Shown: positions 51,207 through 59,758 of the stretch, piece by piece | How positions within the stretch are numbered: the stretch's first letter is position 1 | How the letters are laid out: each line of letters starts with the position of its first letter | Assembly: GCF_900105045.1 (NCBI RefSeq) | Contig: NZ_LT629739.1 | Span: 2,480,001-2,544,000, forward strand | Length of the DNA stretch: 64,000 nt | DNA from: Brevibacterium picturae | Lineage (GTDB): Bacteria; Actinomycetota; Actinomycetes; Actinomycetales; Brevibacteriaceae | Direction of reading: 5' to 3' | Notes under the pieces: generated by a model | What the model was told of the DNA's origin: nothing | The model's database searches: none | Seen by the model: only the letters and a program-made list of their open reading frames with translations | Translations under genes and position numbers: made by a program

Positions 51207-53285
51207 ATGAGTGAGAACACCCCGAAGAACCCGCAGGAATCGGAGCCGCAGGACGCCGATTCTCCGGAGTCGCAGAGCCCCGATTCTCCGGAGTCGCAGA
51301 CGCCAGGTGAGGAAAAGTCCATCGGTGCCGAGGCGATCGTCAACGCACCACCGACCGCAGAGGTCTCCGAAGCGTCGGGCACTGGCGCGACCGAGGAGTC
51401 CGCAGGCACGCCTATGGCAACTGAAGCCGGTCAGTTCCGGACGGCACCGATGGATATGGACCTTCCCTTCAGCCCCAACCCCAGCGCAAGCCCCGGCAGC
51501 GCCCCCGGCGCCGGCCAGCAGTACGGGTCGGCTCAGTCTCCGCAGTCGCCAGCGACGGACTTTTCGGCGCAGCAGCACACGCGGCCCTACCCTCAAACCC
51601 GCGCAATGAATGCGAACTCCCCGCAGGGAGTCTCGCAGCAGGTTCACCCACAGCCGGTGCCCTCGCAGCAGACCCCCTCGCAACAGGCTCCCCAGCAGCA
51701 GGTCCCCTCGCGGCAGGCGCCCCCTCAGCAGCCCACTCAGGCGTACCCACCCCAGCACCCCCAGCCCTATGGCCCCGGCAATCCTCCACACTCTGGGAAT
51801 CCTCAGCAGCCCGGCTACCAGCCGCGCACCTACTCCAACCAGCACACCAACCAACATCCCGGCCAGCAGCCTGCGCCCGGACCCAGCGGGCAGATGCCGA
51901 ATCGCCCGATGCAGACGATGCAGCCACCTCGGCGGAAGAAGCCGAAGTCGGAGAACGTCACCTACGCACCCGTGACAGGGGCAATGCCCCTCACGCGCGA
52001 CGAAGCGACCGAGATCCCCGCGGACGGCCCGATCGAATGGCCACGCAGGCGAGCCGGAATCGTCGGCGTCGCGAACCTCGTGCTCTCTGCCGTCATGGCA
52101 GTGATCTGGGCCTGGATTCCGCTCGGCCTGCTGTTCACCGGCATCGGCGGAATCTTCGCGCTCGGCCTCGGCGTGCTTGCTCTCATCGTGTGGGTCGTCG
52201 TCCAGCAGGGCGCGAACGTGTTCGAACGCTACCGCGCTGAACTCATCTACGGCGACCGGATTCCGGTTCCGAGGATCGAGCGCAGCATTCGCGATTCAGG
52301 TTTCGCTCGCTTCTTCCATAACCGCTGGCTGCACGTGAAGTCCGGCTCCTTCTGGCGCTCGACGGCTCACCACTACGTGAAGATGCTGCTCGGTGCAATC
52401 ATCGTCGTCGGCACCATCGCCGGCATCTGCAGCGCAATCATCGGCATCTTCAGTGCCATCAACCCTGAAGGCATCGCCACGTACTTCCTCGCCGGACCCA
52501 CCGGCGGGCTGGGGCGCGTCGGCGTCGCCATCGGCTCCCTCATTATCCTCGCCAGCTCCGTGGCGATCCTGTGGTTCGCCCCTTACCTCGACCGAGCCCT
52601 GGACCGCAGCCTCCTCCCACCAGCGCGGACCGCGGCGCTGCAGGCCGAGGTCACCGAACTCGATCGGGCCCGCATGGCCGGGATCGAAGCCGCCGGCGCA
52701 GAACGCCAGCGCATCGAACGCGACCTCCACGACGGAGCCCAGCCCCGCCTCGTCGCGATGAGCATGACCTTGGGCATGGCGAAGTCGAAGATCGACAGCG
52801 ACCCCGAGCGCGCCAAGGAGCTCGTCTCCGAGGCCCACGCCGAGGCGAAGGGAATCGTCAACGAACTCCGCCAATTGGCACGCGGAATCCATCCCGCAGT
52901 GCTCACCGACCGCGGACTCGACGCCGCCGTCTCTGCTCTGGCCGGGCGCTCGACGATCCCCGTCGAGGTCGATGTCCGCCTGGCCGGACGCATCGATCGC
53001 GAGGCCGAGACGGTGGCCTACTTCGTCGTCGCGGAATGTCTGACGAACATCGCCAAGCATTCGGGCGCCACGCATGCCCGAGTCTTCGTCGCTCCGATCG
53101 AGACCGGAGTCCAGATCGTCATCACCGACAACGGTCAGGGCGGGGCGCGCATCGACCGCTCGGGTCGTCACACCGGAATCGCCGGTTTGGTCGATCGCGT
53201 CGAAGCCGCTCGTGGGACACTGAACCTGACCAGCCCCGCAGGCGGGCCAACTACTGTCGTTGTGGAGGTGCCATGCGCATCGTAA
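51207..53285 (+). CDS. Sensor histidine kinase (HisKA_3) with long Gln/Pro-rich N-terminal region
   Basis: A 692-residue kinase. Residues 1-270 are disordered: first acidic with SPES repeats, then rich in Gln and Pro (PSQQTPSQQAPQQQVPSRQA). Four membrane spans follow with a basic loop (FERYRAELIYGDRIPVPRIE) between pairs, a PspC/DUF1707-like sensor layout. The core has ERQRIERDLHDGAQPRLVAM (phosphorylated His, HDGAQ type), AECLTNIAKHSGATHA (N-box) and GRHTGIAGLVDRVEAARG (G-box). It overlaps the response regulator by 13 bases and forms an operon with it and a DUF4097 protein, an organisation like envelope-stress systems. Confidence 0.92.
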   Translation: MSENTPKNPQESEPQDADSPESQSPDSPESQTPGEEKSIGAEAIVNAPPTAEVSEASGTGATEESAGTPMATEAGQFRTAPMDMDLPFSPNPSASPGSAPGAGQQYGSAQSPQSPATDFSAQQHTRPYPQTRAMNANSPQGVSQQVHPQPVPSQQTPSQQAPQQQVPSRQAPPQQPTQAYPPQHPQPYGPGNPPHSGNPQQPGYQPRTYSNQHTNQHPGQQPAPGPSGQMPNRPMQTMQPPRRKKPKSENVTYAPVTGAMPLTRDEATEIPADGPIEWPRRRAGIVGVANLVLSAVMAVIWAWIPLGLLFTGIGGIFALGLGVLALIVWVVVQQGANVFERYRAELIYGDRIPVPRIERSIRDSGFARFFHNRWLHVKSGSFWRSTAHHYVKMLLGAIIVVGTIAGICSAIIGIFSAINPEGIATYFLAGPTGGLGRVGVAIGSLIILASSVAILWFAPYLDRALDRSLLPPARTAALQAEVTELDRARMAGIEAAGAERQRIERDLHDGAQPRLVAMSMTLGMAKSKIDSDPERAKELVSEAHAEAKGIVNELRQLARGIHPAVLTDRGLDAAVSALAGRSTIPVEVDVRLAGRIDREAETVAYFVVAECLTNIAKHSGATHARVFVAPIETGVQIVITDNGQGGARIDRSGRHTGIAGLVDRVEAARGTLNLTSPAGGPTTVVVEVPCAS

Positions 53286-53917
53286 TTGCCGAAGACTCTG
53301 CCATCTTGCGAGCCGGACTCGAGAGGCTTCTGGTCGATGCCGGGCACGAGGTGATCGCCGCGGTACCCGACGCCAGCGAGCTCCTCGCGACAGTCCACAA
53401 CACTCCGCCGGACCTCGCCATCATCGACGTGCGCATGCCGCCGACGTTCACCGACGAAGGCATCCGCGCCGCCGTGCTCATCCGCAAACAGAACCCCGAC
53501 GTCAAGGTGCTCGTGTTCAGCCAATACGTGGAGGAGCAGTACGCATCCGAACTCATCGCGGAGAACACAGGTGGCTTCGGGTACCTGCTCAAGGACCGCG
53601 TCGCGGATGTGGAGGACTTCCTCGCGGCCGTCGACGAGGTCGCCTCCGGCGGCACCGTCTTAGACCCTGAAGTCGTCTCCCAGATCCTGGTGCGCACACG
53701 CAAGAAGGACGGGCTCTCAACCTTGAGTCCGCGCGAACTCGAAGTCCTCCAACTCATGGCCGAAGGCAAATCGAATGCCGCAATCGCCCGCATCCTCTAC
53801 CTCAGCGCCGGAGCAGTTGAGAAACACATCAGTTCGGTCTTCACCAAGTTCGGCCTCACCGCCGACACCTCGGACAACCGACGCATCCTCGCCGTCCTCA
53901 CATTCCTCGGAGCATAG
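53273..53917 (+). CDS. NarL-type response regulator
   Basis: A 214-residue regulator beginning inside the kinase gene at ATG 53273, after GGAGGTG. Receiver: IVIAEDSAILRAGLERLLVD, phosphoacceptor Asp in LAIIDVRMPPTFTDEG, FSQYVEE and GYLLKDRVADVEDF. The extended RMPPTFTDEGIRAA is specific to the actinobacterial group paired with HDGAQ kinases. LuxR domain: LSPRELEVLQLMAEGKSNAA, LYLSAGAVEKHISSVFTKF. The DUF4097 gene begins two bases after its stop. Confidence 0.94.
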   Translation: MRIVIAEDSAILRAGLERLLVDAGHEVIAAVPDASELLATVHNTPPDLAIIDVRMPPTFTDEGIRAAVLIRKQNPDVKVLVFSQYVEEQYASELIAENTGGFGYLLKDRVADVEDFLAAVDEVASGGTVLDPEVVSQILVRTRKKDGLSTLSPRELEVLQLMAEGKSNAAIARILYLSAGAVEKHISSVFTKFGLTADTSDNRRILAVLTFLGA

Positions 53918-53918
53918 A

Positions 53919-54905
53919 ATGCCTGCCACAGTTCACGTCAGCGAATCCACCCGCACGAGCATGCGTGTCATCATCACGATCGCCGCTCTCGTCGTCCTCC
54001 TCATTCCCATCGCCTTCAGCGTCGCTCACGGAGCCTCACGTCTGAACTACACGAAACTCGAGGTCACGAAGCCGCTGCCGGCCTCGGTCACAGACCTGAA
54101 CTTCGTCCTCGACACCAGTGCCTCGCTCGTCGTCAAGACTGCCGACACCGATGAGCCATCGGTCAGGCTCAACGCCACCGGGCCGAAGGACGAGGCGCCG
54201 AAGTTGCAGGTGAGGGAGTCCGGCAACGCCTCGACCGTGTCCGTCGACGAGCACCGACACCTCGAGAACTCGCGGATCGAGGTCATCCTCCCAGCAGCAA
54301 CCTCGGAGAAGATGAAGCTTGACTTCAACGGTGGCTTCGGTGCCATCAACATTGCGGGTGACTACCAGGAGATCGTTGCCAAGACAGACGGCGGATCTGT
54401 TGAGGTCAGCGGTTCGGCAGAGACTCTGCAGACCTCGACGGACTACGGCATGACGGAGTTGAGCGGAACCTTCGGCACCATCGAATCCAAGACCGACGTC
54501 GGCACCATCGATGCAGCGAACCTCAACGTTCGTGACCATGTCGACGCCGTGACCTCGACAGGCACGATCGACCTCGACTTCTCCAACGACATGGTGCCGA
54601 TGTCCGGCATCGTCGCCAAGGCCGACGAAGGCACGATCGACATCCGTCTGCCGCGTCTGGACCTAGCCCAGGAGAAGATGGCCGCCGAGGCTGCCGCCTC
54701 CCAGGCTGACGACGACAGTGCCGATGACGCCAAGGACCTCTTCTACCGCATCAACGCGAACTCGAATCAGGGCAGTGTGGATCTGGCCAAGGACCTCAAG
54801 AAGTACGATGCGTCGTCGCATCGGGGGCAGGACGCCGATGGCAAGACGATCATCCCAGTCTCGGCCAGCGCCGACACCGGAACGATCACCATTGAGCAGA
54901 ACTAG
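53919..54905 (+). CDS. DUF4097-type membrane-anchored beta-repeat protein
   Basis: A 328-residue protein with one N-terminal membrane span (MRVIITIAALVVLLIPIAFS) and an external part made of short beta repeats: GGSVEVSGSAETLQTSTDYG, GTIESKTDVGTIDAANL, TSTGTIDLDF, DEGTIDIRLP, ADTGTITIEQN. These are the strands of a right-handed beta-helix as in DUF4097 putative adhesins and LiaF-like proteins. Being third in the kinase-regulator operon, it may report on or modify envelope stress (inference). A Gln/Asp-rich insertion around residue 255 interrupts the repeats. Confidence 0.82.
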   Translation: MPATVHVSESTRTSMRVIITIAALVVLLIPIAFSVAHGASRLNYTKLEVTKPLPASVTDLNFVLDTSASLVVKTADTDEPSVRLNATGPKDEAPKLQVRESGNASTVSVDEHRHLENSRIEVILPAATSEKMKLDFNGGFGAINIAGDYQEIVAKTDGGSVEVSGSAETLQTSTDYGMTELSGTFGTIESKTDVGTIDAANLNVRDHVDAVTSTGTIDLDFSNDMVPMSGIVAKADEGTIDIRLPRLDLAQEKMAAEAAASQADDDSADDAKDLFYRINANSNQGSVDLAKDLKKYDASSHRGQDADGKTIIPVSASADTGTITIEQN

Positions 54906-54945
54906 GTACAGAGAAGCCTGAGGCAACAGGCCTAGACTGGCGCTC

Positions 54946-54981
54946 ACGGTGCCCGTCGGCGCAACCGTCGGCGGGCACCGT
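54946..54981. terminator. Hairpin after DUF4097 gene
   Basis: ACGGTGCCCG (54946-54955) pairs with CGGGCACCGT (54972-54981); the loop contains another small GC repeat. It ends the two-component operon. Confidence 0.65.
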
Positions 54982-55105
54982 AAGCCGACCAGCGACTTTT
55001 GTGGATCGCCGGTCGACCAGCTGCCCGCTGACCGGCCGGTCGACCAGCCGCCCGCCGGCCCGGCGACACAGCACGCGCCGATCCACCGACATCAGGGGAT
55101 GAGAC

Positions 55106-55873
55106 ATGCAGATCACCGTCTATGGAGCCACCGGCACATTCGGCCGCAGACTCGTGACACATCTACGTGAACGTGGCCACTCGGTGGTCGCCGCCCATCG
55201 CGGCATCGGTGTCGACACCTACGCCGGAGAGGGCGTCACCGAGGCGGCCGAAGGCAGCGACGTCCTCGTCGACTGCGCCAACTACATGACGAACAACCGG
55301 CACAAGGCACTCGACTTCTTCTCCCGCAGCTCCCGATCGATCGCCCTGGCCGCAGCGGAGAACCCGGGCGCAGCAATGGTGTGCCTGTCCATCGCGTTCC
55401 GGCCCGAGGTCGCCCAGTCCAAGCTGCTCGGCTACTACCAGGCCAAAGATCTGCAGGAGCGCGTCTATCGTCGGCTGGTGCCCGCCGATCAGCTGCTGAT
55501 GTTCCGGTCGACTCAGTGGTTCGAACTCGTTGAATCGATGACATTCACCGCAGGTCCGGTGGCGTTCGTCCCCAAGATGCGAGTCCAGGCACTGGCCGCA
55601 GACGAAGCTGCGCGGATGATGGCCGAGGCCATCGACGCTGGAGAACGCGGCACCATCGAGGTCGCCGGCCCCGACGTCAGCGACTTCCCGACGATCGCCG
55701 GCAGAATCGCAGAGGCGGACGCAGGGACGTCTGTGACAGCTGGTTCACGACCGAAGCGTGTCCCGAAGATCGTTCCCATTCCGATCCCCGGCCCGATGTC
55801 GGCCAATGGGCTCATTCCCGATTCGCCGAGGCTCTCCGCCGTCACCGTCGATGATTGGGTCCGCTCCCGCTGA
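55106..55873 (+). CDS. NAD(P)-binding NmrA-like protein
   Basis: A 255-residue Rossmann-fold protein of the atypical SDR/NmrA type. The cofactor loop is MQITVYGATGTFGRRLVTHL (GxxGxxG), followed by LVDCANYMTN and VCLSIAFRPEVAQSKLLGYY with a YxxxK-like YYQAK. Mid-protein FVPKMRVQALAADEAARMMA resembles the closing strand of YwnB/NmrA-type proteins. It may be an NAD(P)H-dependent reductase or a redox sensor; no substrate is implied by neighbours. GGGG lies seven bases before ATG. It stands alone between hairpin and DUF421 gene. Confidence 0.82.
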   Translation: MQITVYGATGTFGRRLVTHLRERGHSVVAAHRGIGVDTYAGEGVTEAAEGSDVLVDCANYMTNNRHKALDFFSRSSRSIALAAAENPGAAMVCLSIAFRPEVAQSKLLGYYQAKDLQERVYRRLVPADQLLMFRSTQWFELVESMTFTAGPVAFVPKMRVQALAADEAARMMAEAIDAGERGTIEVAGPDVSDFPTIAGRIAEADAGTSVTAGSRPKRVPKIVPIPIPGPMSANGLIPDSPRLSAVTVDDWVRSR

Positions 55874-55972
55874 GTCCCACCCACCCCATTGGCGCTCCGG
55901 ATACTGGCGCGTGCCCCGTCCCGTGGCCGAGGCGGAAGCGTGAAGTTGTAAGATCCAGTCGGGAGGAGAAAT

Positions 55973-56518
55973 ATGGACTGGAACTGGATGGAATTCGGAC
56001 TCGACGGCATCGACGCGGCGAGGATCATCATCTCCTGCATCGTGTTCTACCTCGGCATCGTCCTCCTTGTCCGCGCCTTCGGCCAGCGCACACTGGCAAA
56101 CCTCTCGAGCTTCGACCTGGCCGCCATCATCGCCCTCGGCGCAATCATCGGTCGTGCGATTCTCGGCGACACCCCGACACTCTTCGCCGGTGTGCTGGGG
56201 CTGGCCACCCTGCTGGTTCTGCAGGCGCTGACCGGGAAGGCCCGTCACTTCCACCGCATCGCCGGCATCGTCAACAGCCCAGCCGTCGTCCTCATGGCCG
56301 GCGGCGATCTGCTGACCGACAATCTCGCCAGGGCCCATGTCGACGCGTCCGAGGTGTATTCGAAGCTGAGGATGGCCGGTATCCGGCAGCGTGCCGAGGT
56401 GGCCTGCGTGATCCTCGAGCCCACTGGTCAGATCAGCGTGACCCAGCGAGGGACGCCGATCGACGAGGAGCTGCTGCGCGGTGTCATCGGAGCGGAGAGA
56501 ATTCCTCACGAGGACTGA
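55973..56518 (+). CDS. DUF421 (YetF/YcaP-like) membrane protein
   Basis: A 181-residue membrane protein. Three hydrophobic segments (IIISCIVFYLGIVLLVRAF, LAAIIALGAIIGRAIL, LFAGVLGLATLLVLQAL) precede the DUF421 cytosolic domain: SPAVVLMAGGDLLTDNLARA, then SEVYSKLRMAGIRQRAEVAC and ILEPTGQISVTQRG. GFGQRTLANLSSFDLA-type sequence (AFGQRTLANLSSFDLA) in the loop is the family signature. GGAGGAG precedes ATG. The function is unknown in the family; spore-envelope and membrane-stress roles have been proposed. Confidence 0.9.
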   Translation: MDWNWMEFGLDGIDAARIIISCIVFYLGIVLLVRAFGQRTLANLSSFDLAAIIALGAIIGRAILGDTPTLFAGVLGLATLLVLQALTGKARHFHRIAGIVNSPAVVLMAGGDLLTDNLARAHVDASEVYSKLRMAGIRQRAEVACVILEPTGQISVTQRGTPIDEELLRGVIGAERIPHED

Positions 56519-56559
56519 GTCCGCGCAGACTGATTCCGCGAACTGCTCGAGGTGAGAGC

Positions 56560-57507
56560 TCAGCTCTCCAGCCCGAGGACTCGCGCTCCGTTGCGCCATA
56601 ACACCGAGCGCATCCAGTCGTCGCCGAGGCCCAGCCCGGCCAAGCCGGAGATCTGATCCACATAGGGATAGGGGATGTTCGGGAAGTCCGAGCCGAGGAT
56701 GATCTTGTCCTGCAGACCAGCCAAGCGTTGACGGTAAACCGGGTCCACCTCGGCGGGGGAGGAGAAGAATCCGGACGCGTACATGGTCGTGTCCAGATGG
56801 ACTCCGCTGTAGTTCTCGGCGAGGTCGGCGAAGGCGTCGTATTCGGGCATGCCCATATGGGCGATGACGAACTGCAGGGACGGGAAGCGCTCCAGCACCT
56901 TCGCCACCGCCTGCGGGCCGGTGTAGGTGCCGGGCAGCGGCTCGGAGCCGGCGTGGATGACGATGGGCACCTGCGCCTCGGCGAGTGCCGCCCACGCGCG
57001 GTCGAGCACGTGGTCGTCGGGGGAAAAGCCGCCCACCTGGATGTGGACCTTGAACAATCGGGCGCCGGCCGCCAGCGCCTCGGGCACGTAGTCGGCGGAT
57101 TCCGGCTCGGCGTAGAGAGTTGCGCAGTGGATGACATCATCGTGGGCGGCGGCAAACTCACGGTTCCACTCATTCAGCCAAGCCGCCATGCCGGGTTTGT
57201 GCGGGTAGGTCAGGGCCGGTATCGCGCGGACGCCCAGGTCACGGACGATGTTCAGACGCGTTTCGGTGTCATAGCGGTAGTGGATCGGCCACGGGTAGCC
57301 GTAGCTGGCCTCGGCGGCGTCGAAGTAGGCCCACACCTTGTCGAGGACGTTCTGCGGCAGGAAGTGGATGTGGATGTCGGCAAGTCCGGGGATGCCCAGT
57401 GCGTCGAGATAGGCCGGGATGTCGGCATCGGTGCGCGGTGGTTCGGCCGACGTTGCGGTCGCGGCCGAGCTCGCGTCCTTGCAATCGGGAAGTGTGAAGT
57501 CGTCCAT
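56560..57507 (-). CDS. Metal-dependent amidohydrolase (COG2159 type)
   Basis: A 315-residue TIM-barrel amidohydrolase/decarboxylase-like enzyme. The metal-binding HxH is ADIHIHFLPQNVL; a later His in LFKVHIQVGG and IVIHAGSEPLPG, another in FVIAHMGMPEYDAFADLAEN, and the Asp in IILGSDFPNIPYPY complete the site. No substrate is suggested by context. ATG 57507 has TAAGGT six bases upstream and is probably leaderless. It is divergent from the DUF402 gene across only 22 bases. Confidence 0.88.
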   Translation of the reverse strand: MDDFTLPDCKDASSAATATSAEPPRTDADIPAYLDALGIPGLADIHIHFLPQNVLDKVWAYFDAAEASYGYPWPIHYRYDTETRLNIVRDLGVRAIPALTYPHKPGMAAWLNEWNREFAAAHDDVIHCATLYAEPESADYVPEALAAGARLFKVHIQVGGFSPDDHVLDRAWAALAEAQVPIVIHAGSEPLPGTYTGPQAVAKVLERFPSLQFVIAHMGMPEYDAFADLAENYSGVHLDTTMYASGFFSSPAEVDPVYRQRLAGLQDKIILGSDFPNIPYPYVDQISGLAGLGLGDDWMRSVLWRNGARVLGLES

Positions 57508-57513
57508 GCCACT

Positions 57514-57523
57514 ACCTTAGACT
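57514..57523. promoter_or_regulatory. Overlapping divergent leaderless -10 boxes
   Basis: TAGACT (57518-57523, plus strand) is six bases before ATG 57530, and TAAGGT (57519-57514, minus strand) is six bases before ATG 57507. The boxes share two bases in a 22-base gap, and any -35 elements lie inside the coding part of the opposite gene. Confidence 0.6.
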
Positions 57524-57529
57524 GCCCCC

Positions 57530-58471
57530 ATGGAGTTCACCGATCCGTACGAGATCGACGTCCCGCCCGGCACACGTCACGTGGGTGATGGCCCGTTCTG
57601 GGCCACCGGCGAGACCGTGACCTGGTCGTTCAGGCGTTTCGACTTCGACCGTGACCACGCCGAGGTGCGTCGCCCGATGCGTGTCATCGAGGACGGTTCC
57701 GACGGTGCGGTGCTGTGGCTGGCCGGAGGCACCGAGACCCGCGACACGAGAATCGTCGGCTGGGAGGAGTCGAATCCTCACGAAGTGCCCCTGACCGCTC
57801 GCTTTCGTCCGCTCGCCGAGGCGCCTCGACGGATCAATGTTCCCGGCAGCTGGCACGGACTCGGGGTGCTCAAGATCGTTCCGCCCAGGGTGCCGTTCTC
57901 CGTGTGGGTCCTGCTCAAGCCTGGTGCAGAAGGCGAGGGAAGCGCTGGTTCGATCTCGACGCTCTGGTACGTCAATCTCGAAGCCACGCACCGTCGCACG
58001 GATGATGACCTTTACACGAGCGACCACATCCTCGACATCACGTTCCCGCTCGAGCGCGAGCCACTGCACCGGTCTTCCGGACGCGGGGCGGGCGGGGATG
58101 TGTTGCTCAACCCGAACGGGGCGGTATTCAAAGACGTCGATGAACTCGCCGCCGCGGCCAACTACGGCGCCTGGCCTCGTGCATGGTCGGATATCATCCG
58201 GCGCAATGGTTCGGAACTGCTCGACCACCTCGGCGAGTTCAGCTGGGCATTCGATCCGAAGTGGGAGACGAAGGCACGCGAACTCGTCGCCGGGGCAACG
58301 GCCGGTTCGGCTGCGGCTGGGTCGGCGTTGGCCGGGGCGACGTCGGCCGGTTCGGCCACTTCGGCATCGAAGGCCGAGCTGGGGGGCGCAGAGACACAGG
58401 ATTCGGAATCTTTTCGAAAGCAGGAACATCACCGGGTTCGAGGCGGTTGCTACGACAAGGACCGGATCTAG
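57530..58471 (+). CDS. DUF402 domain protein
   Basis: A 313-residue protein. The DUF402 (FomD-like) part spans residues about 40-210: RVIEDGSDGAVLWLAGGTET, WYVNLEATHRRTDDDLYTSD, HILDITFPLERE and FKDVDELAAAANYGAW. Relatives are nucleotide phosphatases; FomD hydrolyses cytidylyl phosphonates. The acidic residues TSDHILDI and FKDVDEL may hold metal ions. The C-terminal 65 residues are Ala/Gly/Ser-rich and do not look conserved. The start is leaderless. Confidence 0.82.
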   Translation: MEFTDPYEIDVPPGTRHVGDGPFWATGETVTWSFRRFDFDRDHAEVRRPMRVIEDGSDGAVLWLAGGTETRDTRIVGWEESNPHEVPLTARFRPLAEAPRRINVPGSWHGLGVLKIVPPRVPFSVWVLLKPGAEGEGSAGSISTLWYVNLEATHRRTDDDLYTSDHILDITFPLEREPLHRSSGRGAGGDVLLNPNGAVFKDVDELAAAANYGAWPRAWSDIIRRNGSELLDHLGEFSWAFDPKWETKARELVAGATAGSAAAGSALAGATSAGSATSASKAELGGAETQDSESFRKQEHHRVRGGCYDKDRI

Positions 58472-58576
58472 GCATCGCCGGTCAGGTTCGCAGACATGCA
58501 CCGACTCACGCTCAACGACAGACATGCAGTGACCGTGCGCAGACAGCACACGGCGTCGATGAAAGGAAGCATTTCC

Positions 58577-59599
58577 ATGACGACCAACCACAGGATTCGC
58601 CTGAACTCCCGCCCGGTCGGAGCACCGGCGGCGGAAAACTACCTCCTCGACGAGGTCGATCTCGGTTCGCCGGGGGAGGGCGAGGTGCTGCTGCGCACGC
58701 TGTACCTCTCACTCGACCCGTACATGCGCGGACGGATGTCGGATGCCAAGTCCTACGCGAAGCCGGTCGAGGTCGGCGATGTCATGGTCGGCGCCACGGT
58801 CTCCGAGGTTGTCGAATCGAATTCCTCTGACTTCTCCACCGGCGACACAGTCCTCGGCTACGGCGGATGGCAGGAGTACTCCGTCGAGAAGGCCTCCCAT
58901 CTGCGCCGCGTCGACCCGGAGATTGCTCCGATCAGCACCGCCCTCGGCGTTCTCGGAATGCCCGGCTTCACCGCATACTCGGGCCTTCTGGAGATCGGCC
59001 GCCCGCAGCCCGGTGAGACCGTGGCCGTCGCCGCCGCCACCGGTCCCGTCGGCTCTGTTGTCGGTCAGATCGCCAAGATCAAGGGCGCGAAGGCCGTCGG
59101 CATCGCCGGTGGTCCGGACAAGGTCGCCCACCTGGATGAGCTCGGTTTCGACGTGGCGCTCGACCACAGGACCGGCAACCTCAAGAACGAACTCAAAGAA
59201 TCGGTGCCGCAGGGCATCGACGTCTACTTCGAGAACGTCGGCGGAGACGTGTTCAAGGCAGTGCTGCCGCGCCTGAACACCTACGCACGCGTGCCCGTCT
59301 GCGGACTCGTGGCCAACTACAACCTCACCGAACTGCCCGAAGGCCCCGACCGTTCGGGTGCGCTCATGGGCAACATTCTCACGAGGTCACTCAACATCCG
59401 CGGCTTCATCCAGACCGAATTCGTCGAGAAGCACCACGAGAACTTCCTGTCCGACATGAGCGGATGGGTCAAGGAAGGCAAGGTCCGTTACCGCGAGGAC
59501 ATCCGTCCCGGCTTGGACAAGGCCCCAGAGTACTTCAACGACCTGCTCACCGGCGGAAACTTCGGCAAGATGGTCGTGGCAGTCGGCGCTGAGAGCTGA
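58577..59599 (+). CDS. NADP-dependent MDR oxidoreductase (CurA/PTGR-like)
   Basis: A 340-residue zinc-independent medium-chain dehydrogenase. ATG 58577 follows AAAGGAAG. RLNSRPVGAPAAENYLLDEV at the start, RTLYLSLDPYMRGRMSD (family signature), VGDVMVGATVSEVV, the cofactor region VAAATGPVGSVVGQIAKIKG and GIDVYFENVGGDVFKAVLPR match prostaglandin-reductase/CurA-type enzymes, which reduce the double bond of enones. The C-terminal GFIQTEF region closes the active site. It is monocistronic and followed by the longest hairpin in the window. Confidence 0.93.
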   Translation: MTTNHRIRLNSRPVGAPAAENYLLDEVDLGSPGEGEVLLRTLYLSLDPYMRGRMSDAKSYAKPVEVGDVMVGATVSEVVESNSSDFSTGDTVLGYGGWQEYSVEKASHLRRVDPEIAPISTALGVLGMPGFTAYSGLLEIGRPQPGETVAVAAATGPVGSVVGQIAKIKGAKAVGIAGGPDKVAHLDELGFDVALDHRTGNLKNELKESVPQGIDVYFENVGGDVFKAVLPRLNTYARVPVCGLVANYNLTELPEGPDRSGALMGNILTRSLNIRGFIQTEFVEKHHENFLSDMSGWVKEGKVRYREDIRPGLDKAPEYFNDLLTGGNFGKMVVAVGAES

Positions 59600-59626
59600 G
59601 GCTGTTCGCGGCGCTGCAGATTTCAC

Positions 59627-59690
59627 CAAACAGTCGGCAAGTCCTGGTCGAATTTAGCATGATCTTCGACCAGGACTTGCCGACTGTTTG
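59627..59690. terminator. Long hairpin (26-bp perfect stem)
   Basis: Arms at 59627-59652 and 59665-59690 pair without a mismatch around a 12-base loop. It lies between the convergent MDR and asparaginase genes. The right arm resembles that of the hairpin at 20708 in 18 of 23 positions, both starting TCGA and containing ACTTGCC. Confidence 0.8.
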
Positions 59691-59758
59691 CCGTCTTGGG
59701 AAAGTGGCCGTCGACAGCAGACACTATGCGAAGGGACCATGGGATGTGACCTCGGCAC

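Noticed and set aside
59627..59690. Terminal repeats of an insertion sequence or MITE
   Set aside because: Arms are separated by only 12 bases and no target-site duplication flanks them; kept as a hairpin of possible dispersed family.
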